Source: Dichetophora obliterata (Eukaryota; Arthropoda; Insecta; Diptera; Sciomyzidae). Taken from it: a stretch of DNA of 64,000 bases. This document shows positions 47,720-59,339 of this stretch, one piece after another. Location of the stretch: the NCBI GenBank assembly GCA_963920525.1, contig OY986436.1:10252001-10316000 (forward strand), given 5' to 3'. Position numbers and translations under genes: made by a program. The notes under the pieces are model-generated. The model saw nothing but the letters and a program-made list of their open reading frames with translations, was not told the DNA's origin and ran no database searches. Every line of letters starts with the position of its first letter. Position 1 is the stretch's first letter.

Positions 47720-49820
47720 TTTATATTAATTATTTCATGAAAACTTACTCAAATTAGATTGTTAAACAGAAAACACGCTCTAGACTCTTGAAATGAGTAT
47801 ATCGCAAGGTTTTTATTTAAACCAGTCATAACAATAACAATACGATCTCTAATCTATATCCAGCCCACCCGATTTTCGAGGACAATCACTAGTTTTATAT
47901 ATTTTTTATATTCCTCTCCTATACGCTTTGTAAATTATAACAAACACAACTTTCCTAAGTTACTTTATAACATTTTTTAACTTAACATTTAAGAAATATT
48001 TTGGACTTGACTTTTAATTAATCGATTCATAGAACAAGACAGGCCTTATTAAGGTTGTTTAAAATGCATTACAATTATGTGCCGTTGTAAACTGTTGCTA
48101 AGTGAACATTTTTACTTAAATACAATGACAAATCATATTGAAATTTTAACGTCTTTGAGTACATTGACCTCAAATTTAGGCACCTGGACTCTGCTGTAGA
48201 AGCACTTTTATAGTCAATTACTTACGAACGCACACACACGTAGACACGCAGACACAAAACACATAATTACTACATGCAGCTTCTTCTTCCTTAACTGCGT
48301 TTTTACTCATTACTAAATATAAATTTTTTTTGCTTTGTTTTATTTTGTTTTATGTATCTTTTTCAGCCTCATCGTTTTCTTAAATTTTCTTCCTTAACAC
48401 CTGCTTTTTTGTTGATCAGTTGTTGTTCAGTCTTGAGTTTGTTTTCTCAAGGAACTGAGCAACTGCAACAAGAAGTGCAACAACAACTGTTACTTTTATT
48501 ATGCTGGCAACAACAACACAACTTCTATTTTTATTTATCTCTCATATTTATTATCTAGAGATCTGTTTATTTACACACTTATACTTCATTCGCTTGCTTT
48601 TCGCTTGCCCAGCACCTCAGTGCTCCATCTCCCCAACCTTCAACACTCTTGCTCAATGACGCTTGCGTGATTGCTCCTAACACATCTGCTAGTGTGTGCC
48701 AGTGTTTTTATTTTGCAGCTCCATGTGCCCCGGATTGGCTGGCTGGCTGGCTTGATACATGATGAACATCATGATTACCGTTCATGATCATTCATTCTGT
48801 TGCTTAGTTTGAGACTCTTGTAATCTGAGCGCTACTTACACTTGAGATAACTTCTTGTAACTGCCTATGCTGTTGTTGTTTTTGCTTATATTGTTGTTGT
48901 TGTTGTTGCGTGTTGACTGTTACTACATGTCATACCCAGCCATGCCATGCCGTGCCGTCACTCTGCGTTTCATTGCTGCTTTTCTTCTCTGACTCTTTGA
49001 TGTCGTTAATGATCCGTGGCTATTCTGTCTGTATAGATTTTTTTTGTGTCGTAATTGTACTCAGCACGATCCATACCAATTGGAATTTCATTTCATTTAA
49101 TGGTTTGTTTTAATTGCGCCAAATTATTGGAATTTAAAAAATCAATCCGTTTATTCCGCTCTATATGGCAATTGAACGCTCCTCCATCATATTTATGCCT
49201 ATTCTATTCTTAATGTATTCAAGTTGTGCAAATATTTACTTAAGCACTACATATTAGAATAAATAAGCGGAAAAAAGTTATTAACAGTGCGGGTAAAAAA
49301 ATTAGTGGAAAAACATTGTCAAATTCTCTACGCTAAAAATTGTATAATTATAAAATTGAGATATTTTTTGAATGGGAGTAACGTATAGTATTGAGAGATG
49401 CAAAGATAAATATCTTTGCTTCTTTCTCATGACAACAACTTAGTTATCAATTATAAAAGCCAAACACTTTTTGCGAGAAACTAATTTTATTTTTCTACAT
49501 ATTTTTTGCATGCATCAAGAATCTTCTTGATTTTTTAATGGATTTTTAAGAACTAAAAACTTCATAATTTAATTTTTTCTTAAGATAACTCATATAACAT
49601 TTCGTTAAATTACTTATACAAACAACTAGTTCACGTTTGTATATACAATTGAGTATAAAAGTTTTCCTCTTTGTGTGCATTTCTATTAAGTCTGAAGCAA
49701 AAACGAAACGAATAAATCTGTTTGGAATTCCTTCTGTTGGGATGCGAAACTCTACGAAAGCTATTAAAATTCGCTTGCAAAACTAACTCTTTTTCGGCTA
49801 GCAAAGCTAACAAATTGTTT
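47720..49820. other. Repeat-poor stretch, possibly intronic or regulatory
   Basis: Few repeat signatures compared with neighbours. It includes TTGTTGTTGTTG tracts (48870-48910), GGCTGGCTGGCTGGCTT near 48737 and several CA/AC-rich patches. Fly introns and enhancers often look like this, but there is no direct evidence. Confidence 0.25.
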
Positions 49821-49825
49821 GATTA

Positions 49826-51675
49826 GGTTGCGGACAGAGTAAACGTCGAAGCGTACAGGCAGGCTCAGGCAAAGTATATGAACAAGCTAGATGAAAGACA
49901 GCTTGGCCTTATTTCCATCTCGCTTCCTCGCATGCTACTGCCTGCGCCTGTCTGCCTGCCTCTCTGCCTGCCTGTCTGAATCTGTTTGCGCTTTTAGGCT
50001 GCCCACATAGTAAACGCTTATTGCTGAGCCGAGCCGAGCTGACTGAAACTCAAAAACGCATTGGGGCAAAAGAGGTGCATGACTTGTGTTCTCTATGGCT
50101 CCAATGTGTTTTACTGCTCGGCTCAGCTATAAGCTTTCACTCTGTGGGCAGCCTTTGGGCGCGTTTATAGTGGCTTTATAGTTTCTTTAGCAGCAACAAG
50201 ATAACAACTTTGTTTAGATTAGTTTTGTATTGCTTTGTTGCAAAATCAAAAATAATACAACAAAAACAAAACCTAAAGAAAAAAGTTTAAAAAAGTTTAA
50301 ACCAGTTGGATGATCAAGTGGCTTCATGCGGCTTGAAGTGCGTTTTAGCTGAGTCATAGCATCAAAAAATCTTGGACCAGCAGCTGATGTACGTTTTTTT
50401 AATGTGCGTTTTTTTACGATTTTCCTTTTTGTCTAAAAAAATTTGAAATAAAAACACAACAAGAAGGCAACTAAAACCAGCAGAAAACACTTGCGAAAAA
50501 AGTCGAAACAAGCTGGTACCTCAAGTGACTAGAAACGGCTTGCAGTTAAAGGAAGTGTGTTTCAGCAGTGTTTTTCGCATTTTCGTCTCTGCACTTGTTG
50601 GCCGCTGGTTTGAGGAAAGCAAAATGAATGAACGAAGTCATGTGGCTTTTTTGATGCTTTGGTTGCAAAAATAAACAAAAATAAAAAAACTAATATGACA
50701 AGTCACCAGCGACAAGCGTGCACTATACGCACTACGAGCTGCTTTTAGCAGGACGCGATTCCAGCTCGGTCCGGCCCAGCAACCAGCTGGCACAATAAAC
50801 GCGCCCTTAGGTTGCGGACATAGTGAACGCCGATTCAGACAGGCAGGTAGATAGGTGCAGGCAGTAACCGGCGAAGAAACGAGATAGAAATAAAACCGAG
50901 CTAACTTTTGTCCCGCTTGGTTACATAGTTTTCCTGCGACTGTCTGCCTGCCTTTCCGCTTCGGCGTTCACTCTGTTTGCAGCCTTTCACAGGCATTCAG
51001 ACAGTCGCAGGAACACTATGTGAACAAGCGAGACAAAATTTAGCTTGTTTTTATTTCTATCTTGTTTTTTCGCAGGTTACTGCCCACGCCTGTCTGTTGC
51101 CTGCCTGCCTGAATCATCATTCATTCTGGCCACAACACAAGGCTGCCCACATAGTGGACGCTTTTTGCTGAGCCGAGCTGAAAAATACATTGGAGCAATA
51201 GAGAACGCAAGTCATGCATCTCTTTTGCCCCAATGCGTTTTTGAGCAATATCAGCGCACAAGTCACTTCAAGCTGCTTGTTCGGCTGGCACTATACGCTT
51301 TTTGAGCTTCTTTCATATGATTGTATGTGTAGCATTTTTCAGCTTTCCGTCTCGGTTCGGCTCGGCAAAGCAACAAGTCGCCACTATAAACGCGCCCCTA
51401 GGCTGCCCACATAGTGTACGCTTATTGCTTAGCAGAGCCGAACCGAGAAGGAAAGCTGAAAAATGCTTTTTGACTTTTTTGATGCTTCGATTGCAAAAAT
51501 AATCAAAAAAGAAACTTAGTACATATATACAAACAAACCCAAAGTAGTCAAAAACCATCTGCATCAACTCAGCGACGGTAAGTGGGCACTATACGCACTA
51601 CCAGCTGCTTTTAGCTAGACGCGCTTTCAGCTCGGCTCGGCAAAGCAACAAGTTGAAACTATAAACGCGTCCTAA
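49826..51675. mobile_element. Mosaic of palindromic MITEs, families X, Y and Z
   Basis: Three palindromic families lie end to end and inside each other. X: ends GGTTGCGGACAGAGTAAACG, body with GGCAGGC runs and ATGTGAACAAGCGAGA (49826-50000, 50810-50984, partial 50990-51110). Y: ends AGGCTGCCCACATAGTAAAC with GCTGAGCCGAGC (49998-50155, and partial copies from 51142 and 51402). Z: ends GGGCGCGTTTATAGTGGC and, inverted, AATAAACGCGCCC (50157-50806, with parts up to 51675). X copy 2 is preceded by TTA. No coding. Confidence 0.8.
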
Positions 51676-52169
51676 GGATTTAAAGCTTTAAGGACAGTAT
51701 TTTTAATTCACTTTTGATCACATTTTTTAATCACATTTTTTTTTATATAAACGACACAATAGATAGCATTTGCAATGAAGTGTGGTCATATTAGGGTAAT
51801 TCACGAACTTCAATTTTCGATAATTATTTATTGCAGTCAAATTCTTTGGTAAATAATAGAAATACTGTAAAAAATTATTGAATACTATAAACACTTTTAT
51901 GATTGGCCACTTTTAAAACAAAACGAGTTCGACTTGACTACTTTTGATACTTAACAACAAGTTGGACTTGTATATATTTTCATTAAGAAAAAACTTGTTA
52001 AATTTTTAAATTGAATCATGATGAATTTATCCCAAGAAGCCTGTTGGACTTGACAACTTTTGAATCAAATAAAATGAACTGTTTTTAAGGAATACTAAAA
52101 TAAAAGTAATTTTATTTGACCTAAAATTTTTCTCAATATGTCTCAGACTTTTTTTTTTTAATTTAAGCC

Positions 52170-53510
52170 TCTAAAATATTGATGAAGTTCAACGAAATGC
52201 AATACTACACAAATTCAATAATAACTATCAATGAATTATCTTCGACTAGGTCGAAGTTAAAATATCCCACAGTATATTTTAAGTTGTACATGCTTTGTAA
52301 GTTTGATGACGTCACTTCGTATAGAAGATGGGCATGGTGTTCATCCAATTTTGCTAAAACTCAAATGCAGAACACATTTAAGATATTGACTGTTAATACA
52401 CACATTTTTGTGAAATTTAAAGAAGTTATGCTACTTTGAAGACGTAATTTTGTATAGGAGATTGGCCGAATTTTTATACAACTTTGCCAAATCTCAAACT
52501 CAAACTCAAAGTGAATTTTAGCATATGTGCATAGTTTTAATTCATTAAATTATTTTTTTTTAAATTTCTAGAGACGTAACAATTTTCATAAAATTACTTT
52601 ATATGGGAGGTAAGCGTTATTTTTATACTATTTTGACAAATTTGAAATATATGTATATGGCAAATATTTGAGATCAAAGTTTGTACAATATTTCAAGTTA
52701 TTACATTAGTTTTTGTGGCATTTGAAGAAATTTTATCGTTTTCTTAAAGTTACTTTGTGTGGGAGGTAGGCATGGTTTTCATACAATGTTAACAATTTTC
52801 CATTATATGGCGAATTTTTGCGACCAAAGCTTATGAGCAAAATTTCCAGTCATTACATTAATTTTTATTTCATTTTCAGAGATTAACCAATTTGATAAAG
52901 TATGGGAGGTAGCCATGGTTTTTATCCGATTCAAACAAATTCAAATATATGGTGAATATTGTATTGCAAATCGTATGGTCAAAAAATCCAAGTCACTACA
53001 TAAATTTTTGGGGCATTTTTGGAGATTTTATTGTTTTGATGAAATAAAGTTAAAGAAGTAGGCGTAGTTTTCATCCGATTTCGCTCATTCTCGAACTTGG
53101 TTTTCGTTTTTTAAATATAAGCACATTTAACCAAATTCAATACGCTAGCTTTAAAATTACGGCTGTAACCGTGTCGACAGACAGACAGACAAAATTTCCC
53201 TTTCACAAATAACCCGTGCTGAAATTCACCCTCATAAAAATGCCATTTCTTAAATACACACTTTACAAAATTACCATATTTCCCAAAAACCCTTTTCTGA
53301 ATTGCACTTTTTAAAATTCCCCTTTACAAAATTACCCTTTACAAAATTAAATTTTGTTAAGATAGCTCTAAAAATACGCCTGTTATCGTGATCATGGACA
53401 GACGGACATGGTTAAAACGACTAAAGAGGTGATGTTGTATATACTTCTTATATCTGCCACGCTTTCTTCTGGGCGTTACAAACGGAGTGACAAAGTTAAT
53501 GTATTCTTTA
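52170..53510 (-). repeat. Repeat family 'T', inverted copy with ~145-bp tandem units
   Basis: Read on the minus strand it starts near 53510 with TTTGTCACTCCGTTTGTAAC, GCGTGGCAGATATAAGAAGT and ACCATGTCCGTCTGTCC, then passes through about six units with a CTACCTCCCATA...AAAGT core (plus-strand positions near 52313, 52443, 52604, 52745, 52893, 53040). This head and unit order matches 54148-54830 on the other strand. This kind of repeat, with GTCCGTCTGTC text, is common in fly genomes; its class is unclear to me. Confidence 0.65.
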
Positions 53511-53539
53511 CGCAGCAAGCGTGTAAGTATTCAAAATAT

Positions 53540-54055
53540 ATGAAATATTAATCGAATAAACACAAATAAAAAATTAAAAACGAAAAGAAAATAAATTTAT
53601 AAAAAATTTCAAGTAAATAATAAAAAAAATATAGTAATATTAATAATATAATATGCAAAATAAAATTATAAAAATATAATATAAAAAATAAAATTTTTAT
53701 AATTTTTATAATTTTAAAACAATAAAACAATAAAAACTATAAAAAAATAAAATAAGAAATTATATAAGATAACAATAATTAAAAAAAAAATTAAAAATAA
53801 TATTAAAAAAGTTGTTTTAAAAAAATATAAAAAATTGAAATTATAAAAAATTAAATTTAATAAAATTAAATTTAATAAAATTAAGTTAAAAAATATAAAA
53901 TTATAAAAAAATCAAATTATGGAAAAATAAAATTATAAAAAAGTGAAAAATGAGAACAAAAATAACATTAAAAATAATATAAAAAGTAAAATTAAAAAGT
54001 AATATAAAAAATAAAACTAAAAATAATATGAAAATTAAAATGATGAAAATCAAAT
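53540..54055. repeat. A+T low-complexity array
   Basis: AAAATTATAAAAAATAAAAT-type text with nearly no G/C, lying between the two opposed copies of repeat T. Confidence 0.85.
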
Positions 54056-54058
54056 TTA

Positions 54059-55025
54059 TAGCCCTATTGTGAATAATTTTTCCCTCGGAATCAATCGGAA
54101 AGGGAGTTTTAATTTTTAAGATAGCAGATAAAGACATCACATTATTATACCCCACGCATATAAAAATGCGTATGGGGTCAATTAACTTTTTCAGTCCGTT
54201 TGGTAAAGCCGATAAGCAGATGTGGCAGATATAGAAAAGTATATATATTCTTGATCAGCATTACCTCCTGAGTCGATTTTGCCATGTCCGTACGTCCGCC
54301 TGTGATCACGATAACAGCCGTAACTTTAGAACTATCGTAACGAAATTCAATATTTAAGCTTTTTATTCAAAAATAAAGATCAAGTTCGAAAGTGAGCAAA
54401 ATCGAATGAGAACCAAGGCTACCTCCCATACAAAGTGACTTTATCAAAACGATAAAATCTTTTTAAATTCCATAAAAATTAACCTTTATTTTGACCTTTA
54501 ATATGCACTTTAAGTATAAAATTTGTACAAAATCTAATGAAAACCACGTCTACCTCCCATACAAAGTGACTTAATGAAACCAGTAAAATCTGCTTAAATT
54601 TTACAACATTTCGTACAATGGCTTAAAACTTTGCAAATTTGTTTTAACCTTAGCTGTACACTTGATTTTTGCAATTTGAAATAAAAAAATGAAAATTCTG
54701 CCCACCTTCCATACAAAGTGATGACAGCATAATAGTAAAACCTTTATGATATTTAAATATTTGGATAAATCCGGCGTGGTTATAAAAGTGACGTCACAAA
54801 TATAATACAACATTTAAGACTGCGAAAACACAGAAATACTGCCGTGAGGTTATTTTAAGTTTGACCCAGTCGATATTCCTTGCTAGTTTTTTTTTTGTAC
54901 TCACTAACATTGACGGTTGATGAATAAATTTGCATTAAAAATTTTAAAAATGTTCTTGAGCTTTACCTTAAAAATGAGAACTCCTTTTATCGATTCTACG
55001 GGAAAAATTATTCATAATAGGTCGG
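54059..55025. mobile_element. MITE family G, copy 4, split by repeat T
   Basis: Left end AGCCCTATTGTGAATAATTT with GAAAGGGAGTTTTAATTTTT; the right end about 0.87 kb later reads ACGGGAAAAATTATTCATAA then TAGGTCGG. The family-typical TCATCAACCGTCAAT-like and TGTTCTTGAGCTTTACCTTA blocks are present on the right side, so the 750 bp between (54148-54900) are an insertion. Confidence 0.65.
54148..54830 (+). repeat. Repeat family 'T', plus-strand copy
   Basis: Starts with a hairpin, ATACCCCACGCATATAAAAA then TGCGTATGGGGT, followed by CGTGGCAGAT-like and GCCATGTCCGTACGTCCGCC, then units with CTACCTCCCATACAAAGTGA near 54430 and 54550 and a variant near 54702. Confidence 0.65.
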
Positions 55026-55029
55026 GTTG

Positions 55030-56470
55030 GTTATAAAAATTGTAAAAAAAAATATAAAACGAAAGATAAAGAAGATTAAAAACAATAAAATTATAAAAAA
55101 TATAAAAAAATTAAATTAAAGAAAAATATAAAAAATTAAATTATAGAAAAATATAAATTAAAAAAAACTAAAAAGATAAAAAAAAGGAAATGAAACTATA
55201 AAATCATAAAAATAAAATTATAAAAAATAAAATTATGAAAAATAAAATGATGAAAAATAAAATATTAAAAAATAATATAATATAAAAAAATTAATAAAAA
55301 TAAAGTTATGAAAAAATAAAATTATAAAAAATAAAATTCTGAAAAATAAAATTATAAAAAATAAAATTATGAAAAATAAAGTTATAAAAAATAAAATTGC
55401 AAAAAAATTATAAAAAATAAAATTATAAAAAATAAAAAAAAATTATAAAAAATAAAAAATAATATTAAGAAATATAAAATTACAAAAAAATATAAAATTA
55501 TAAAATAAAAATTTTTTTTAGAAAATAAAATAAAATTTAATAAAGATTAAATAAAAACATAATTAAAATTAAAAAAAATATAAAATATAAAATTATAAAA
55601 AAATTATAAAAAATAAAATTATAAAAAATAAAAAAATTAAAATATAACAAATAAAAAATAAAATTATAAAAAAATTAAGAAATATAAAATAACAAAAAAT
55701 TATAAAATACAAAATTATAAAATAAATTTTTTTTTAGAATATAAAACAAAATTATACAAATAATAAAGATTAAATAAAAATAAAATTAAAAAATAAAATT
55801 ATAAAATATAAAATTATAAAAATTATAAAAAATAAAATAAAAAATAAAAATATAAAAAATAAATTTATAAAAAATAAAATTATAAAAAATAAAATTATAA
55901 AAAATAAAATTAAAAAAAATAAAATTATAAAAAATAAACTATAAAATAAAAATTTTTTTAGAATAAAAAAAAAATTATACAAATAATAAAGATTAAATAA
56001 AAATAAAATTAAAATTAAAAAAAAATTAAAATTAAAAAAAAATTAAAATTAAAAAAATTATAAAATATAAAATTATAAAATATAAAATTATAAAATATAA
56101 AATTATAAAAAAATAATAAAAAAATAAAATTATAAATAATAAAAAAAATAAAAAAAATAAAAAATAAAAAAATAAAAAATAAAAAAATAAAAAAATAAAA
56201 AATAAAAAAATAAAAAAAAATTTATAAAAAATAAAATTAAGAAATATAAGATTAAAAAAAATTATAAAATATAAAATAAAAATTTTTTTAGAAAATAAAA
56301 CAAAATTATACAAATAGTAAAGATTTAATAAAAATACAGTTAAAATTTAAAAAAAATAAAATTATAAAAAATAAAATTATAAAAAATAAAATTAGAAAAT
56401 ATAAAATTACAAAAAAAAAAATTATAAAATAAAATTTTTTTAGAAAATAAAACAAAATTATGCAAACAAT
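55030..56470. repeat. A+T array with higher-order repeat
   Basis: Mostly AAAATTATAAAAAATAAAAT. A larger marker, TTTTTTTTAGAAAATAAAAC then AATTATACAAATAATAAAGA, recurs near 55511, 55725, 55950, 56283 and 56435, so longer units of about 150-330 bp have been duplicated. Long minus-strand frames here (F, L, I, Y only) are composition artefacts. Confidence 0.85.
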
Positions 56471-56796
56471 AAAGATTTAATAAAAAAATTCAACAAAGTT
56501 AAAAGTTAAAAGAAAAACTTAAACTACTACTAACCTGCGGTTCGTAACTTTGGGACTGAACTCCAAACTTAATTTTTCCACCGACTTGCTTTGACAAAGT
56601 TTACCGAAACCAAATTTATTCTTCAACTGGCGTCTCTGGTTGTTTCCAAGTGTTTTTTTAAAAAGTTTTGTATACTTGTGGGTTGTTTGTATGGAATACA
56701 ATTTGTTCAATAAATGACATCCATATATTTAATAAAAATTACATCCACACTTATCCAAACAATTAGACTTAATTATAAAATTTGTTTCTGTTTCAG

Positions 56797-57565
56797 CAAA
56801 ACTAAAAACAAAATAAAAGCAAAAACAAAACTCGGTTCTAAATAAATTAAATAAATATAAATCAAAAAGGTTATTCCGAAATTTATACCGAAAAGCAATA
56901 ACTCATTTCTTACAACAACACCAACAACAACAAAAACTTATCAACAAAAAATCAAACCAACAACACCACAACCATTACCAACAACAACAACATGTTACCT
57001 ACCCTAAATCAAGTGCATATATTAAAAAAAAAATTCACGGTGCCGTGCTAAATAAATGTGTTTTCTGAGTTGCTGGTAAATAAGTTTAAATTGAAGAAGA
57101 AGAAGGAACTTGTTTTGTTGACGCGTTCTCAACACAATAATTAATTGTAAAAAGTTTTAAAAATAAAATTAAGTCAATTTTAATTACATAATATAAATAT
57201 AAATAAAAATAATAAATACAATAAAACTACTAAACTTAGGCAGTAAAAATAAACGTTGATCAATGTTGCTGCAAAAACTTTCAAATACAATATTTTTTAC
57301 ACACAAACTTATAAAAACAAACCACAACTACAACAACAAAATTATTCTAAATAAGAAAAACAAATAAAACTGAAAAAGGAACAAGTTGAAGAAATTATTG
57401 CTCAACTTTTTGCTGCAATCTAAAGGAACAGCAAAGGCAAAAGTAACAGCAACAGCAACGCCGATAAAGCAGTTGAAGAGCGGCAGTAACAACAACAACA
57501 ACAACAACATCAGCAGCAGTTGCTGCCGTAGTAGATAGAGAAAACAAGCAGCATGTTTAATTGGA
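56797..57565 (+). promoter_or_regulatory. Probable 5' leader exon, CAA/CAG-rich
   Basis: A good acceptor (TTTGTTTCTGTTTCAG, AG at 56795-56796) precedes a stretch rich in CAACAACAAC and CAGCAGCAG triplets and poor in ATG context, typical of long fly neuronal-gene leaders. It runs into the start codon at 57566. An upstream ATG at 57553 opens a 9-codon frame (stop at 57577-57579) that overlaps the main start in another frame. Confidence 0.4.
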
Positions 57566-57633
57566 ATGCGAGACTTTAGTAAAAAGTTTACTAAACCAGA
57601 TGAAATGGATATGAAGAAAATACCAAAACCACG
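57566..57633 (+). CDS. Probable first coding exon of an unidentified gene
   Basis: ATG 57566 opens MRDFSKKFTKPDEMDMKKIP and then KPR, a basic 22-codon stretch ending at a strong donor (CCACG|GTAAGT, GT at 57634-57635). The exon breaks after the second base of a codon. No homologous family is recognised; the N-terminus is Lys-rich and likely cytosolic. Downstream exons were not identified in the remaining 6 kb, which is partly filled by a retroelement, so they may lie beyond the window. Supporting facts are the leader-like DNA upstream and the consensus donor; there is no independent proof. Confidence 0.45.
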
Positions 57634-58190
57634 GTAAGTTTCAACAAACTCTTTTCAAGTATCTTCTTTATATCTCATTTTGTGCTCGTTGCGTTTTCTT
57701 CCATATTTTTTTGTTCTTATTCTTTTCAAACTTTATGAGTTTTCAGTAGTGCAAAGCATTTGCTTTTATCTATTTTTACTAGATTGCAATGCAGTGGTAA
57801 ATTTTTATAAAATTTTTCCAAAAAAATCTCACTGTAACAAGTAACTTTAGCTTTCTTATATTTCGCTATTCTTTTACTTTTTTCTTTACAAATGAGTGTT
57901 TCTTAAGTGACTGCACTGAAAAACCCCGGAACTAACGTTAAAGTTAATATCGCACCACAAAATAAAACAGGATATTAGGTTTTTTATTTTAAAATGGAAA
58001 TTTAATTAACATAGATAAATGAGATTTCTTCAATTCTGTGAAGGAATTGAGGAAATATCAGAGGCATCTATGCTACGCAATATTCTCGCTAGCACACCAG
58101 GCTATCTCAAAAGGTCGGATGGCACATGGACAATGTCTAGTGAGGAGTCTCTCACTAAAGTGGTGCGCCTATTAGTGCACAATTGGCTAA

Positions 58191-58216
58191 AGCAGCCTGC
58201 AGAGTAAACGCCGAAG

Positions 58217-58267
<51 letters not shown>

Positions 58268-58417
58268 ACAGGCAGACAGGCAGACAGGCAGGCGCAGGAA
58301 AACTATGTGAAGAAGCGAGATTAAGGTTAGCTTGGCTGTATTTCTATCTCGTGTCTTTGCAGGGCACTGCCTGCGCCTATCTGCCTCCATGCCTCGGCGT
58401 TTACTCTGCAGGAAGCC
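58191..58417. mobile_element. MITE family X with expanded (CAGG)n, TAA duplication
   Basis: Ends AGCAGCCTGCAGAGTAAACG and, inverted, CGTTTACTCTGCAGGAAGCC. TAA flanks both sides (58188-58190, 58418-58420). The left arm contains a run of CAGG units (about 58216-58265, then CAGACAGG variants) where other copies have only two or three, so the microsatellite grew after insertion. Confidence 0.85.
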
Positions 58418-59339
58418 TAACCCTTGATGTTTACAGCAAGATATCAAAGGCAACGTATAGTCTCCGATAGGAAACTGAAATGGACGATAGACAGTTTCAA
58501 GCCCTATAAATCACCAGGGCCTAATGGTGTTTATTCTATAGAAATTATATTCTGCCTTGGCTTCGTATTATATTCAATGGCGGCATAAGCCTGACATATA
58601 TTCCCAGCGCTTGGAATTAAGAAAAAGTGGTCTTTAAACCTAAAGCAGAGAAGACATCACATACCACTCCCAAAGATTTCAGGCCTATATGTCTAACGTC
58701 ATTCCTCTTGAAGACGTTAGAACGCCTCTTAGACTTATCGGCATCACAGCATGCATATAGTAAGGGAAGGTCCGTGGAGACGACTCTACACTCACTGCTC
58801 GGGACCATCGAAAGATCCTTCTTGCATGATGAATTCACTACAGTAACTTTCCTAGACATAGAGGGAGCATTCAATAATGTCACGCGACAATCTATATGAC
58901 TACAGTTGCTTATGTTAGGTGTAAATAATATCATTATTGATCTTATAGATAAGCTACTCAGCTGCCGTGTAATCTTATCAGACTTAGGTGCTTATAGCGC
59001 TATAAGATCGGTGACAAGAGGTACGCAACAAGGCGGTGTACTATCTCCACTCTTCTGGAATTTTGAAGTGAACAACGTACTGCTGTCTCTGGAGAGGGAA
59101 GGCTGTGTAGTGGCAGCCTACACCGACGATCTAGCAATCGCAGTCAGATTCAAATTTCCCACTTATCTATGCTACTTTCTGCAAAGAGCTCGTAGGTCTC
59201 GGAGTAAATCCGGCCAAAACAGAACTAGTACTATTCACAAGGAAACACAAAATTCCCGTCCTTCACACCAATCATGCTAAATGGGTCTGCACTGTCCCTT
59301 TCGGACAGAAATACTCTATGTACTTAACGTAAAACCCTG

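Noticed and set aside
50977..51502. Overlapping frames of 60-86 codons
   Set aside because: They fall in the X/Y/Z MITE mosaic and have no resemblance to proteins.
52170..54830. LTR pair of a retrovirus-like element
   Set aside because: The two copies are in opposite orientation, contain tandem units and enclose no gag or pol text.
55770..56313. Long minus-strand frames rich in F, L, I and Y (multi-pass membrane-like)
   Set aside because: They come from the A+T array; the absence of stop codons follows from base composition, and there is no start context or normal codon use.
58183..58470. Frame with AGRQAGRQAGRQ repeats and its minus-strand partner
   Set aside because: Translation of the CAGG microsatellite inside a MITE.
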